In this document: positions 40,034-47,703 of the stretch, one piece after another
Layout: every line of letters begins with the position of its first letter
How positions within the stretch are numbered: position 1 is the stretch's first letter
Source: Hasllibacter sp963833115
GTDB taxonomy: Bacteria > Pseudomonadota > Alphaproteobacteria > Rhodobacterales > Rhodobacteraceae
Direction: 5' to 3'
DNA length: 64,000 bases
NCBI GenBank assembly: GCA_963833115.1
Contig: CAWHWS010000002.1
Location: 1,798,001 to 1,862,000 of the forward strand
Translations under genes and position numbers: made by a program
The notes under the pieces: generated by a model
What the model was told of the DNA's origin: nothing
Seen by the model: only the letters and a program-made list of their open reading frames with translations
The model's database searches: none

Positions 40034-40819
40034 ATGGCAGTAGTCTCCGCCCAATCTCTCGACCTCACCTTCCCCACCCCGGACGGCCCCGTTCACGCGC
40101 TCTCGGGCATCGACCTCACCGTCTCCGAGGGCGAGTTCGTCTCCTTCATCGGCCCCTCCGGCTGCGGCAAGACCACGTTCCTGCGCTGCGTCGCCGCGCT
40201 GGAGACGCCCACGGGCGGCACCCTCTCCGTAAACGGGATGACGCCGGACGAGGCCCGCCGGGCCCGTGCCTACGGCTACGTGTTCCAGGCGGCGGGGCTC
40301 TATCCGTGGCGGACGATCGGGCGGAACGTGACGCTGCCGCTGGAGATCATGGGGTATCCGCGCGCCGAGCGGCTCCGGCGGATGGAGCGGGTGCTGGAGC
40401 TGGTGGAGCTCGAGCACTTCGCCAACCGCTACCCCTGGCAGCTCTCGGGCGGGATGCAGCAGCGCGCCTCCATCGCCCGCGCGCTCGCCTTCGACGCGGA
40501 CATCCTCCTGATGGACGAGCCCTTCGGCGCGCTGGACGAGATCGTGCGCGACCGCCTGAACGAGGAGCTGCTGGCGCTCTGGGGCCGCACGGGCAAGACG
40601 ATCCTCTTCGTCACGCACTCGATCCCCGAGGCGGTCTACCTCTCCACCCGCATCGTCGTGATGTCCCCGCGCCCCGGCCGCATCGCCGACGTGATCGACA
40701 GCCCGCTGCCGAGGGATCGCCCCCTCGACATCCGCGATACGCCTGCGTTCCTCGCCGTCGCCCACCGCGTGCGCGAGGGGCTGCGCGCCGGCATCGAGGA
40801 CGGGGTGGAGCCGGCATGA
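40034..40819 (+). CDS. ABC transporter ATP-binding protein (SsuB/TauB/ThiZ-like)
   Basis: A 261-residue ATPase of the nitrate/sulfonate/pyrimidine-precursor uptake group. Motifs: Walker A GPSGCGKTT, Q-loop YVFQAAGLYPWRTI, signature LSGGMQQRASIARAL, Walker B ILLMDEPFGALDEIVRDRLN and switch LFVTHSIPEAVYL with the group's typical STRIVVMSPRPGRI. The companion permeases and a THI5-like binding protein follow, so it energises uptake of a pyrimidine-like compound. A REPIN-like repeat separates it from the next gene. Confidence 0.94.
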   Translation: MAVVSAQSLDLTFPTPDGPVHALSGIDLTVSEGEFVSFIGPSGCGKTTFLRCVAALETPTGGTLSVNGMTPDEARRARAYGYVFQAAGLYPWRTIGRNVTLPLEIMGYPRAERLRRMERVLELVELEHFANRYPWQLSGGMQQRASIARALAFDADILLMDEPFGALDEIVRDRLNEELLALWGRTGKTILFVTHSIPEAVYLSTRIVVMSPRPGRIADVIDSPLPRDRPLDIRDTPAFLAVAHRVREGLRAGIEDGVEPA

Positions 40820-40835
40820 GCGGCCCGTGGCCCCT

Positions 40836-40923
40836 CGTCATCGCCCGGCTCGACCGGGCGATCTCCCCCAACCCGGTCGCACCCATGGGTCCGGAGATCC
40901 TCGGGTCCAGCCCGAGGATGACG
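40836..40923. repeat. REPIN-like pair of hairpins
   Basis: Two REP-like hairpins face each other. The first has arms ATCGCCCGG (40840-40848) and CCGGGCGAT (40854-40862) with loop CTCGA; the second ATCCTCGGG (40897-40905) and CCCGAGGAT (40911-40919) with loop TCCAG. The whole begins CGTCATC and ends GATGACG, so it is an inverted dimer. It lies between the ATPase and permease genes. Confidence 0.8.
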
Positions 40924-40943
40924 GCGGGGACGGGCGGCGCGTC

Positions 40944-41939
40944 TTGACCGACGCGCCCATCTCCGCGCCGGGTGCGGCCGTCGGCGGCACGGTCCGCGCG
41001 TCCCGCGCCGCGCGGAGCGTCGGTCACGCGGCGGGGCCGGTGCTCGCGGTCGTCGCGGGGCTGCTCGCGCTGTGGTACATCGCCTGCGTGCCGATGAACG
41101 CGGCCGCGTCGATCACGGCAGCGGAGCGGGCGGGGGCCGCCTTCTCCCGGCCGGCCTCGGAGCGCCGGGACATGGGCGGCCTCTCCCTCGTCGCCCTCGC
41201 GCCGGCCGCCGCCATGGGGGGCGCTTTCGCCCAGGACCGCCCCCGCCTGCCGGCGCCGCACCAGGTCGCGGTCGAGCTCTGGGAGACGGTCGCCCTGCAG
41301 GAGCCGACCTCGCGCCGCTCCCTCGTCTTCCACGCCGGCATCACGCTCGCGCCCACGCTCCTGGGCTTCGCCATCGGCTCGGTCCTCGGGATCGCGCTCG
41401 CCGTCGGCATCGTCCACTCGCGGCTCATGGACCTCAGCGTGATGCCCTGGGCGATCGCGTCGCAGACGATCCCGATCCTCGCCATCGCGCCGATGATCAT
41501 CGTGGTGCTCAACTCCGTCGGGCTCCAGGGGCTGGTGCCGAAGTCGATCATCTCGGCCTACCTCTCCTTCTTCCCGGTGACGGTCGGCATGGTGAAGGGC
41601 CTGCGCGCGCCCGGCGCCGCCGACCTCGACCTCATGCGCACCTGGAACGCGTCCGCCGCGCGCACGCTCCTCTCGCTGCGCCTGCCGGCCTCGCTCCCCT
41701 ACCTCTTCGCCTCGCTGAAGATCGCGGTCGCCGCCGCCCTCGTCGGCGCCATCATCGGCGAGCTGCCCACCGGCGCCGTGCGCGGCCTGGGCGCACGCCT
41801 CCTGGCCGGGAGCTACTACGGCCAGACGATCCAGATCTGGTCCGCCCTCTTCGCCGCCGCCCTCGTCGCGGGCCTGCTCGTCGGCCTCGTCGCCCTGATC
41901 GAGCGCGCCACCCTGCGCCGCATGGGCCTCGCGCGATGA
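40944..41939 (+). CDS. ABC transporter permease (SsuC/ThiX-like), first of two
   Basis: A 331-residue inner-membrane protein of the nitrate/taurine/thiamine-precursor type. One N-terminal helix (GPVLAVVAGLLALWYIACV) is followed by a periplasmic stretch of about 90 residues and five core helices. The EAA loop reads LDLMRTWNASAARTLLSLRLPASLPYLFASLKIA. The start is taken at TTG 40944, since the frame upstream runs through the REPIN element. Its stop overlaps the next permease gene (ATGA). The two permeases probably form a heterodimer. Confidence 0.88.
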   Translation: MTDAPISAPGAAVGGTVRASRAARSVGHAAGPVLAVVAGLLALWYIACVPMNAAASITAAERAGAAFSRPASERRDMGGLSLVALAPAAAMGGAFAQDRPRLPAPHQVAVELWETVALQEPTSRRSLVFHAGITLAPTLLGFAIGSVLGIALAVGIVHSRLMDLSVMPWAIASQTIPILAIAPMIIVVLNSVGLQGLVPKSIISAYLSFFPVTVGMVKGLRAPGAADLDLMRTWNASAARTLLSLRLPASLPYLFASLKIAVAAALVGAIIGELPTGAVRGLGARLLAGSYYGQTIQIWSALFAAALVAGLLVGLVALIERATLRRMGLAR

Positions 41940-42832
41940 GCCGGGTCCGCATCCCGGCGCCCTTCGTCGTGATGATGGCGGCCTCCGCGTCGATGCTGAT
42001 CGACACACGGCTCGGCACCATCCTCCTGACCTGGGGCCTGCTCTGGACGATCAACGGATGGATCGCCGGCGCGGACGTCCCCGGCCGCGGCGTCGTCGTG
42101 CCGGCGGTGTTCGGCCTCACCCTCCTGATGCTGTGGGAGATGACCGTCCGCCTCTACGACGTGCCCACCGTCATCCTGCCCGCGCCGACCCAGATCGGCC
42201 AGGCCTTCGCCGCCAACCTGCCCACCCTCTGGGCCGACTTCGTCCAGACGGCGGTGCTCGGCGCGCTCACCGGCTGGGTCATCGGCTGCGCCGCCGGCGT
42301 GGGCGCCGCGCTGCTGGTGGCGCGGTCGGACTTCCTGCGCCGCGGGCTCCTCCCGGTGGGCAGCCTCATCGCCGCGCTGCCCATCGTCGGCACCGCGCCG
42401 ATCCTGGTGATGTGGTTCGGCTTCGGCTGGGAATCCAAGGCCGCGGTCGTCGTCATCATGGTGTTCTTCCCGGTGTTGACGAACACGGTCGCCGGCCTCG
42501 CGGACACCACCGCGATGCAGCGCGACCTGATGCGCACCTACGGGGCGGAGGCCGCGCGCCTGCGCTACCTCGACCTGCCAGCGGCGATGCCCTTCGTCTT
42601 CAACGGGCTCAAGATCGCGACCACGCTGGCCCTGATCGGCGCGATCGTCGCCGAATTCTTCGGCAGCCCGACCGTCGGCATGGGATTCCGCATCAGCACC
42701 GAGGTCGGGCGCTTGAACCTGCCGATGGTATGGGCGGAGATCACGGTCGCCGCGCTGGCGGGGTCGGGGTTCTACGCCCTCGTCGCCCTCGCAGAGCGCC
42801 GGGTTTGCTTCTGGCATCCGTCGCAGAGATGA
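41936..42832 (+). CDS. ABC transporter permease (SsuC/ThiX-like), second of two
   Basis: A 298-residue inner-membrane protein, partner of the preceding permease. It has about seven helices. The entry to the core domain is VPTVILPAPTQIGQAFAANLPTLWADFVQT, a pattern seen in all SsuC/TauC/ThiX permeases, and the EAA loop is RDLMRTYGAEAARLRYLDLPAAMPFVFNGLKIA, ending with VGMGFRISTEVGRL. The ATG overlaps the previous stop. Confidence 0.93.
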   Translation: MSRVRIPAPFVVMMAASASMLIDTRLGTILLTWGLLWTINGWIAGADVPGRGVVVPAVFGLTLLMLWEMTVRLYDVPTVILPAPTQIGQAFAANLPTLWADFVQTAVLGALTGWVIGCAAGVGAALLVARSDFLRRGLLPVGSLIAALPIVGTAPILVMWFGFGWESKAAVVVIMVFFPVLTNTVAGLADTTAMQRDLMRTYGAEAARLRYLDLPAAMPFVFNGLKIATTLALIGAIVAEFFGSPTVGMGFRISTEVGRLNLPMVWAEITVAALAGSGFYALVALAERRVCFWHPSQR

Positions 42833-42858
42833 TGGACCGACATCACGGGGAGAGAGAC

Positions 42859-43848
42859 ATGAGACTGCTCACGACGACAGCGCTCGCGCTGGGGCTCGCC
42901 GCGCCGGCCACGGCGCAGGACATGGACGAGCTGACGCTCCAGCTCCAGTGGGTCACCCAAGGCCAGTTCGCCGGTTACTACGTCGCGCTGGACAAGGGCT
43001 ACTATGAGGAGGAGGCGCTCGACGTCACCATCCTGCCCGGCGGGCCCGACATCGCGCCGCCGCAGGTGCTGGCCGGCGGCGGCGCCGACGTGATGCTCAA
43101 CTGGATGCCCAGCGCGCTCGCCGCGCGCGAGAAGGGCCTGCCGGTCGTCAACATCGCGCAGCCGTTCAAGTCCTCCGGCCTGATGCTGACCTGCTGGAAG
43201 GACACCGGCATCACCGAGCCCGCCGACTTCCGCGGCAAGACGATCGGCGTCTGGTTCTTCGGCAACGAGTACCCGTTCCTGTCGTGGATGAGCCAGGAGG
43301 GCATCCCGACCGAGGGCGGCGAGGACGGGGTGACCGTCCTCAAGCAGGGCTTCAACGTCGATCCGCTCCTGCAGCGGCAGGCCGACTGCATCTCCACCAT
43401 GACGTACAACGAGTACGGGCAGGTGCTGGACGCGGGCGTCTCCGAGGACGAGCTCGTCACCTTCAAGTACGAGGACCAGGGCGTGGCCACTCTCGAGGAC
43501 GGGATCTGGACCCTCGAGGAGAACCTCGAGGACCCCGAGATGGTGGACAAGCTCGCCCGCTTCGTGCGCGCCTCGATGGAGGGGTGGAAGTACGCCGAGG
43601 AGAACCCCGACGAGGCCGCCGAGATCGTGCTCGAATACGACGAGACCGGCGCCCAGTCCGAGGCGCACCAGAAGCGCATGGTCCGCGAGATCGCGCTCCT
43701 GACCGCGGGCTCGGACGGCTCGCTGGACGAGACGGATTATCAGCGCACGGTCGACACGCTCCTGGCCGGCGGCTCGGACCCGGTGATCTCCGCGGAGCCG
43801 GAGGGGGCCTGGACCTCCGTGGTGACGGACGCGGCGCTCACCGAGTAG
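42859..43848 (+). CDS. ABC transporter substrate-binding protein (NMT1/THI5-like)
   Basis: A 329-residue periplasmic binding protein with signal peptide MRLLTTTALALGLAAPATA. The mature part starts LTLQLQWVTQGQFAGYYVALDKGYYEEEALDV, the classical NMT1/THI5-like opening, followed by GGGADVMLNWMPSALAAREKGLPVV. The motif LMLTCWKDTGI and the acidic C-terminal half are further features. Members of this family carry pyrimidine moieties or related compounds; ThiY binds formyl-aminopyrimidine. With preTA and hydA nearby, uptake of a pyrimidine or derivative is likely, but the ligand is inferred. GGGGAGAGAG precedes the ATG. Confidence 0.93.
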   Translation: MRLLTTTALALGLAAPATAQDMDELTLQLQWVTQGQFAGYYVALDKGYYEEEALDVTILPGGPDIAPPQVLAGGGADVMLNWMPSALAAREKGLPVVNIAQPFKSSGLMLTCWKDTGITEPADFRGKTIGVWFFGNEYPFLSWMSQEGIPTEGGEDGVTVLKQGFNVDPLLQRQADCISTMTYNEYGQVLDAGVSEDELVTFKYEDQGVATLEDGIWTLEENLEDPEMVDKLARFVRASMEGWKYAEENPDEAAEIVLEYDETGAQSEAHQKRMVREIALLTAGSDGSLDETDYQRTVDTLLAGGSDPVISAEPEGAWTSVVTDAALTE

Positions 43849-43920
43849 TGCGGCACGCGAGGGGGCCGGCGGCGCCCTCGCGGCTGGCTTTCGCGGCCGC
43901 GCCATCCTACGTGCGGGCGC

Positions 43921-45084
43921 ATGTTCTGGGCGCTCGCCATCCCCCTCGCGATCATCGCGGGCCTGTTCGTCGCGCTCGGCGCGCGCGGCGGCCCGTCCCG
44001 GCCCGCGCCCGAGGCCGAGGGCGCGCTCGCCGTCTACCGCGACCAGCTCGCTGAGATCGAGCGCGACCGGGACCGCGGCCTGATCGGCGGGCCGGAGGCG
44101 GAGGCCGCCACCATCGAGGTCCAGCGCCGGATGCTGCGCGCCGGCCGGGATTCGTCCCCCGCGGCGCGGGCGGGCGGCGGCCGCGGCGCCATCCTCGTCG
44201 CCGCCATCCTCGTCCCGCTGGCCGGCGGCGCGCTCTACGCGCTCACCGGCGCGCCGGACGTGGCCTCCGTCACCCTGGCCGAGCGCGCCGCCGAGCGGGA
44301 GGGCATGGTCCGCGCCCAGGGCCTGGCCGCCACCCTTTCGCGCCGGATCGACGCCGCCGGCGCGGCCGCCGAACCCGCCGATCGCGCGCGGCTGGCGCAG
44401 CTCCTCACCTCGCTCGGCCGGCCGGCCGAGGCCGCGGACGCGCTCGCCCCCGTCCTGGCGCGCGCCGATGCGCCCTCCGGCGCGATCACCCTGTGGATCG
44501 AGGCCCGCCTCGCCGCCGCGGACGGTGCGATGGGCCCGGCCGAGCGCGCCGCCGTCGACCGCGCCGTGCGCGCCGACCCCCTCAACCCCGCGGCGTCCTT
44601 CTACCTCTCCTACGCGCTCGAGACCGAGGGCGACCTGCCCGCCGCGCGCGAGGTGCTCGTGCGCCGCCTCTCCGTGGAGCCGGAGGTCCCGCCCTGGGCG
44701 CCCGCCTTCCTCGCCGGGATCGACCGGATCGGCGCGCGCCTCGACCTGCCCCCGGCGCGGGCGGCCGATCTCGTCGGCAGCGCGCCCGCCGGCCTCCTGC
44801 GCCGCGGCCCCACGGCCGAGCAGGCGCAGGCCGCGCAGGACATGGCCCCCGAGGACCGCGAGGCCATGATCCGCGACATGGTCGGCGGCCTCGCCGCGCG
44901 GCTCGAGGCGGCGCCGGACGACCCCGCCGGCTGGCTCCAGCTCGCCCGCGCCCGCGCCGTCCTCGGCGATGCCGATGCCGCGCGCGCCGCCCTGGCCCGC
45001 GCCCGCCCGCAGGTGGAGGCCCTGCCGGACGGCGCGCCCGAGCGCGCCGCGCTCGCGGATCTCGCCGCGCAACTCGGGGAGTAG
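43921..45084 (+). CDS. ccmI: c-type cytochrome biogenesis protein CcmI
   Basis: A 387-residue inner-membrane protein that holds apocytochrome c for haem ligation. The N-terminal part has two membrane helices (FWALAIPLAIIAGLFVALGA and GAILVAAILVPLAGGALYAL) with a cytoplasmic loop carrying the CcmI pattern VYRDQLAEIERDRDRGLIGGPEAEAATIEVQRRML (a leucine-zipper-like helix). The C-terminal periplasmic part has TPR-like repeats (RLAQLLTSLGRPAEAADAL; GWLQLARARAVLGDADAAR). No other ccm genes are in the window. It is followed within five bases by dusA. Confidence 0.93.
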   Translation: MFWALAIPLAIIAGLFVALGARGGPSRPAPEAEGALAVYRDQLAEIERDRDRGLIGGPEAEAATIEVQRRMLRAGRDSSPAARAGGGRGAILVAAILVPLAGGALYALTGAPDVASVTLAERAAEREGMVRAQGLAATLSRRIDAAGAAAEPADRARLAQLLTSLGRPAEAADALAPVLARADAPSGAITLWIEARLAAADGAMGPAERAAVDRAVRADPLNPAASFYLSYALETEGDLPAAREVLVRRLSVEPEVPPWAPAFLAGIDRIGARLDLPPARAADLVGSAPAGLLRRGPTAEQAQAAQDMAPEDREAMIRDMVGGLAARLEAAPDDPAGWLQLARARAVLGDADAARAALARARPQVEALPDGAPERAALADLAAQLGE

Positions 45085-45088
45085 GGCC

Positions 45089-46066
45089 GTGCCGCCACTC
45101 CCCCGCATCGCCGTCGCGCCGATGATGGACTGGACCACGTCCGAATGCCGGCAGCTCCACCGCGCGCTCTCCTCCCGCACGCTCCTCTACACGGAGATGG
45201 TCACCGCCCCCGCCCTGGTGCGCGGCGGCGCCCGCCATCTCCTGCGCTTCGATCCGGCCGAGCATCCCGTCGCGCTCCAGCTCGGCGGCGCCGATCCGGC
45301 CGAGCTCGCCGAGGCCGCGCGCATAGGCGCCGGGGAGGGCTACGACGAGGTGAACCTCAACTGCGGCTGCCCGTCCGACCGGGTCCGCTCCGGCGCGTTC
45401 GGCGCCGTCCTGATGCGCGATGCGCCCCTGGTGGCGCGGTGCGTCGAGGCGATGGCCGCCTGCGGCGCGCCCGTGACGGTCAAGTGCCGCATCGGCGTGG
45501 ACGAGCAGGTCCCCGAGGCCGTCCTGCCGGACTTCGTCCGCCACGTGGCGGAGGCCGGCGCGCGCCGCGTCATCGTCCACGCCCGCAAGGCCTGGCTCCG
45601 CGGCCTCTCCCCCAAGGAGAACCGGGACGTGCCGCCCCTCGACCACGCGCTCGTCCACGCCATGCGGGCCGAGTTCCCGGGGCTGGACCTCTGGATCAAC
45701 GGCGGCATCGCCTCCCTCGCCGAGGCGCGCGGCCACCTCGCCGCCGGGATGGACGGCGTGATGATCGGCCGCGCGGCCTATCAGCGCCCCTGGGACCTCC
45801 TCGCCGGCGCCGACGCGCTGCAGGGCGGCGGCCCGGGCCCCGCGCCGGAGGACGCCGCCGACGCGATGCGCCCCGCCATCGCCGCGCACCTCGCGGCGGG
45901 GGGCCGCCTGCACGCCTGGACCCGGCACATGCTCGGCCTCTTCGCCGGCCGCCCCGGCGCGCGCGCCTGGCGGCGCCTCCTCTCGGAGGGCGCGAATCGC
46001 CCCGATGCGGGCCTGCCCCTCCTCGACGAGGCGCTGGCCGCCGCCACGGGCCGCGTCGCCGCCTGA
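45089..46066 (+). CDS. dusA: tRNA-dihydrouridine synthase DusA
   Basis: Reduces uridine to dihydrouridine in the D-loop of tRNA with FMN and NADPH. The 325-residue product starts IAVAPMMDWTTSECRQLHR and shows the Dus signature VNLNCGCPSDRVRSGAFGA with the catalytic Cys, TVKCRIGVDEQ, the DusA-type VHARKAWLRGLSPKENRDVPPLD and INGGIASLAEARGHL. The GTG at 45089 is the start that fits the family. It follows ccmI by four bases. Confidence 0.95.
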   Translation: MPPLPRIAVAPMMDWTTSECRQLHRALSSRTLLYTEMVTAPALVRGGARHLLRFDPAEHPVALQLGGADPAELAEAARIGAGEGYDEVNLNCGCPSDRVRSGAFGAVLMRDAPLVARCVEAMAACGAPVTVKCRIGVDEQVPEAVLPDFVRHVAEAGARRVIVHARKAWLRGLSPKENRDVPPLDHALVHAMRAEFPGLDLWINGGIASLAEARGHLAAGMDGVMIGRAAYQRPWDLLAGADALQGGGPGPAPEDAADAMRPAIAAHLAAGGRLHAWTRHMLGLFAGRPGARAWRRLLSEGANRPDAGLPLLDEALAAATGRVAA

Positions 46067-46090
46067 CGCCCCCCACCCGGAGCCCCGCCC

Positions 46091-46900
46091 TTGGACCTCA
46101 TCCTCTTCGCCGCCGCGATCCTCGCCATCGGGGCGGTCGCGGGCGTGCTCGCCGGCCTCCTTGGCGTGGGCGGCGGGATCGTCCTCGTGCCGGCCTTCTT
46201 CTACGCGTTCGGCGCGCTGGGGTTCGGCGGCCCGGACCTGATGCGCGTGTGCGTGGCGACCTCGCTCGCGACCATCGTCGTCACCTCCATCCGCTCGCTG
46301 CAATCGCACCACCGCCGCGGGGCGGTCGACGGCGCCGTCCTGCGCGCCTGGGCGCCCGGCATCGTGGTCGGCGCGCTCGCCGGCACCGCCCTCGCCACCG
46401 TGCTGGAGACCCGGGGCCTGCAGGCGATCTTCGCCGCGCTCGCCCTCGTGGTGGCGCTCTACATGGCGTTCGGCGCGGGCGGCCTGCGCTTCGGCCCCGC
46501 CATGCCGCGCGGGGCGGAGCGGGCCGGCGCCTCGGCCGCCATCGGCCTCCTCTCCACGCTTATGGGCATCGGCGGCGGCTCGCTCGGCGTGCCCACCATG
46601 TCGCTCTACGGCATGGCGATCCACCGCGCGGTCGGCACCGCGGCGGGCTTCGGCCTCGCCATCGCGGTGCCGGCCACGGCGGGCTTCCTCCTCGCCCCGG
46701 CGGGGGGCGCGCCGCCCTGGACGCTGGGTTCGGTGAACGGGCCCGCCTTCGCCCTCGTCATCGCGATGACCCTGCTGACCACGCCCTACGGCGCCGCGCT
46801 CGCGCACCGGATGGACCCGGGGCCCCTCAAGCGGGTGTTCGCGGCCTTCCTCTTCCTCGTCGCCCTCAACATGGGCGCCGAGGCGCTAGGGCTTCTCTAG
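46091..46900 (+). CDS. TauE/SafE family sulfite exporter-like membrane protein
   Basis: A 269-residue inner-membrane protein with eight or so helices in two repeats. Each repeat starts with the family motif: GVLAGLLGVGGGIVLVPAF and GLLSTLMGIGGGSLGVPTMSLYG. Family members export sulfite, sulfoacetate or related anions, or act in sulfur metabolism. The SsuD-like enzyme at 24090-25244 could produce sulfite, but the genes are far apart and a link is speculative. TTG at 46091 follows a GGAG at eight bases. The 3' end overlaps the convergent DUF1289 gene by 15 bases. Confidence 0.9.
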   Translation: MDLILFAAAILAIGAVAGVLAGLLGVGGGIVLVPAFFYAFGALGFGGPDLMRVCVATSLATIVVTSIRSLQSHHRRGAVDGAVLRAWAPGIVVGALAGTALATVLETRGLQAIFAALALVVALYMAFGAGGLRFGPAMPRGAERAGASAAIGLLSTLMGIGGGSLGVPTMSLYGMAIHRAVGTAAGFGLAIAVPATAGFLLAPAGGAPPWTLGSVNGPAFALVIAMTLLTTPYGAALAHRMDPGPLKRVFAAFLFLVALNMGAEALGLL

Positions 46901-47113
46901 CCGCGCCGCGCGCCCGCCCCGGCGGCGCGCGAGGCGAGGCGCCCGGGACGGCAGCTCCGCCATCACCGCCGCGCGCGCCTCTGGCGTCATCCGCGACCAG
47001 GCGCCGATCTCCTCGATGCTGCGGTGGCACCCCGCGCAGATCCGCTCCGCCGGATGGATCACGCATATCTTGACGCAGGGGCTCTCGATCTCGGCCCGCT
47101 CCCAGACGCTCAC
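46886..47113 (-). CDS. DUF1289 family protein
   Basis: A 75-residue protein with the DUF1289 signature ESPCVKICVIHPAERICAGCHRSIEEIGAWSRM: four Cys that probably bind a metal or Fe-S cluster, followed by a helix and a basic tail rich in Arg. The function is unknown. The GTG start overlaps the ruvX stop (GTGA), so it is translated with ruvX. Its 3' end overlaps the end of the convergent TauE-type gene. Confidence 0.9.
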   Translation of the reverse strand: MSVWERAEIESPCVKICVIHPAERICAGCHRSIEEIGAWSRMTPEARAAVMAELPSRAPRLARRRGGRAARLEKP

Positions 47114-47574
47114 AGGTGGCCCATCCGGTCGAGCGCGCCCTGCAGGATGTAGCCCGCCGCGACATGGTCGATCACCCCCGCCCGCCGCCGGCGCGAGGCG
47201 TCCGCCTCGAGGAGCGCGCGCTCGGCCGCCACGGTGGAGAGGCGCTCGTCCCAGAACGCGATCGGCACGTCCGTGAGGCGCGAGAGGTTGCGCGCGAAGG
47301 CCCGCGTGCTCTGCGCGCGGGGCCCCTCGGTGCCGTCCATGTTCCGGGGCAGGCCGAGCACGATCCCCGTCACCGCCCGCGGCCCCGTCAGCGCCAGGAT
47401 CGCGGCCGCGTCGGCGGTGAACCTCGTGCGGCGGATCGTCTCGAGCGGGCTCGCCACCACGCGCATCGCGTCCGACACCGCGACGCCGATCGTCTTCGTC
47501 CCGAGGTCGAGCCCCATCAGCGCGCCCGTGCGGGGCAGGGCGGCGGCGAGGGCGGGCACGTCGTCGAGGACCAT
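47110..47574 (-). CDS. ruvX: Pre-16S rRNA nuclease / Holliday junction resolvase-like YqgF
   Basis: A 154-residue RNase H-fold nuclease that matures the 5' end of 16S rRNA. The motif GLDLGTKTIGVAVSDAMRVVASPLETI carries the first catalytic Asp (residue 23); GIVLGLPRNMDGTEGPRAQ, WDERLSTVAAERAL (Glu) and the late VIDHVAAGYILQGALD (Asp) complete the site. The length is normal. It is upstream of, and coupled to, the DUF1289 gene and divergent from soxB. Confidence 0.95.
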   Translation of the reverse strand: MVLDDVPALAAALPRTGALMGLDLGTKTIGVAVSDAMRVVASPLETIRRTRFTADAAAILALTGPRAVTGIVLGLPRNMDGTEGPRAQSTRAFARNLSRLTDVPIAFWDERLSTVAAERALLEADASRRRRAGVIDHVAAGYILQGALDRMGHL

Positions 47575-47703
47575 GGCGCCGCCATATCGCGCGGGGGGGC
47601 GGCCGTGAAGCCGTGTCGCATCGCGCGCCCCTTGTGCCGCGCCGAGACGGCGGGCAGGGACGCGCCCGGTGCATACGCAGTCATCCACCCCGGGGACCGG
47701 CCG

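Noticed and set aside
40827..40943. An N-terminal extension of the first THI5-type permease
   Set aside because: These codons read through the REPIN hairpins and give an Arg/Pro/Gly-rich stretch; similar false extensions are typical of REP elements. TTG at 40944 is a better start.
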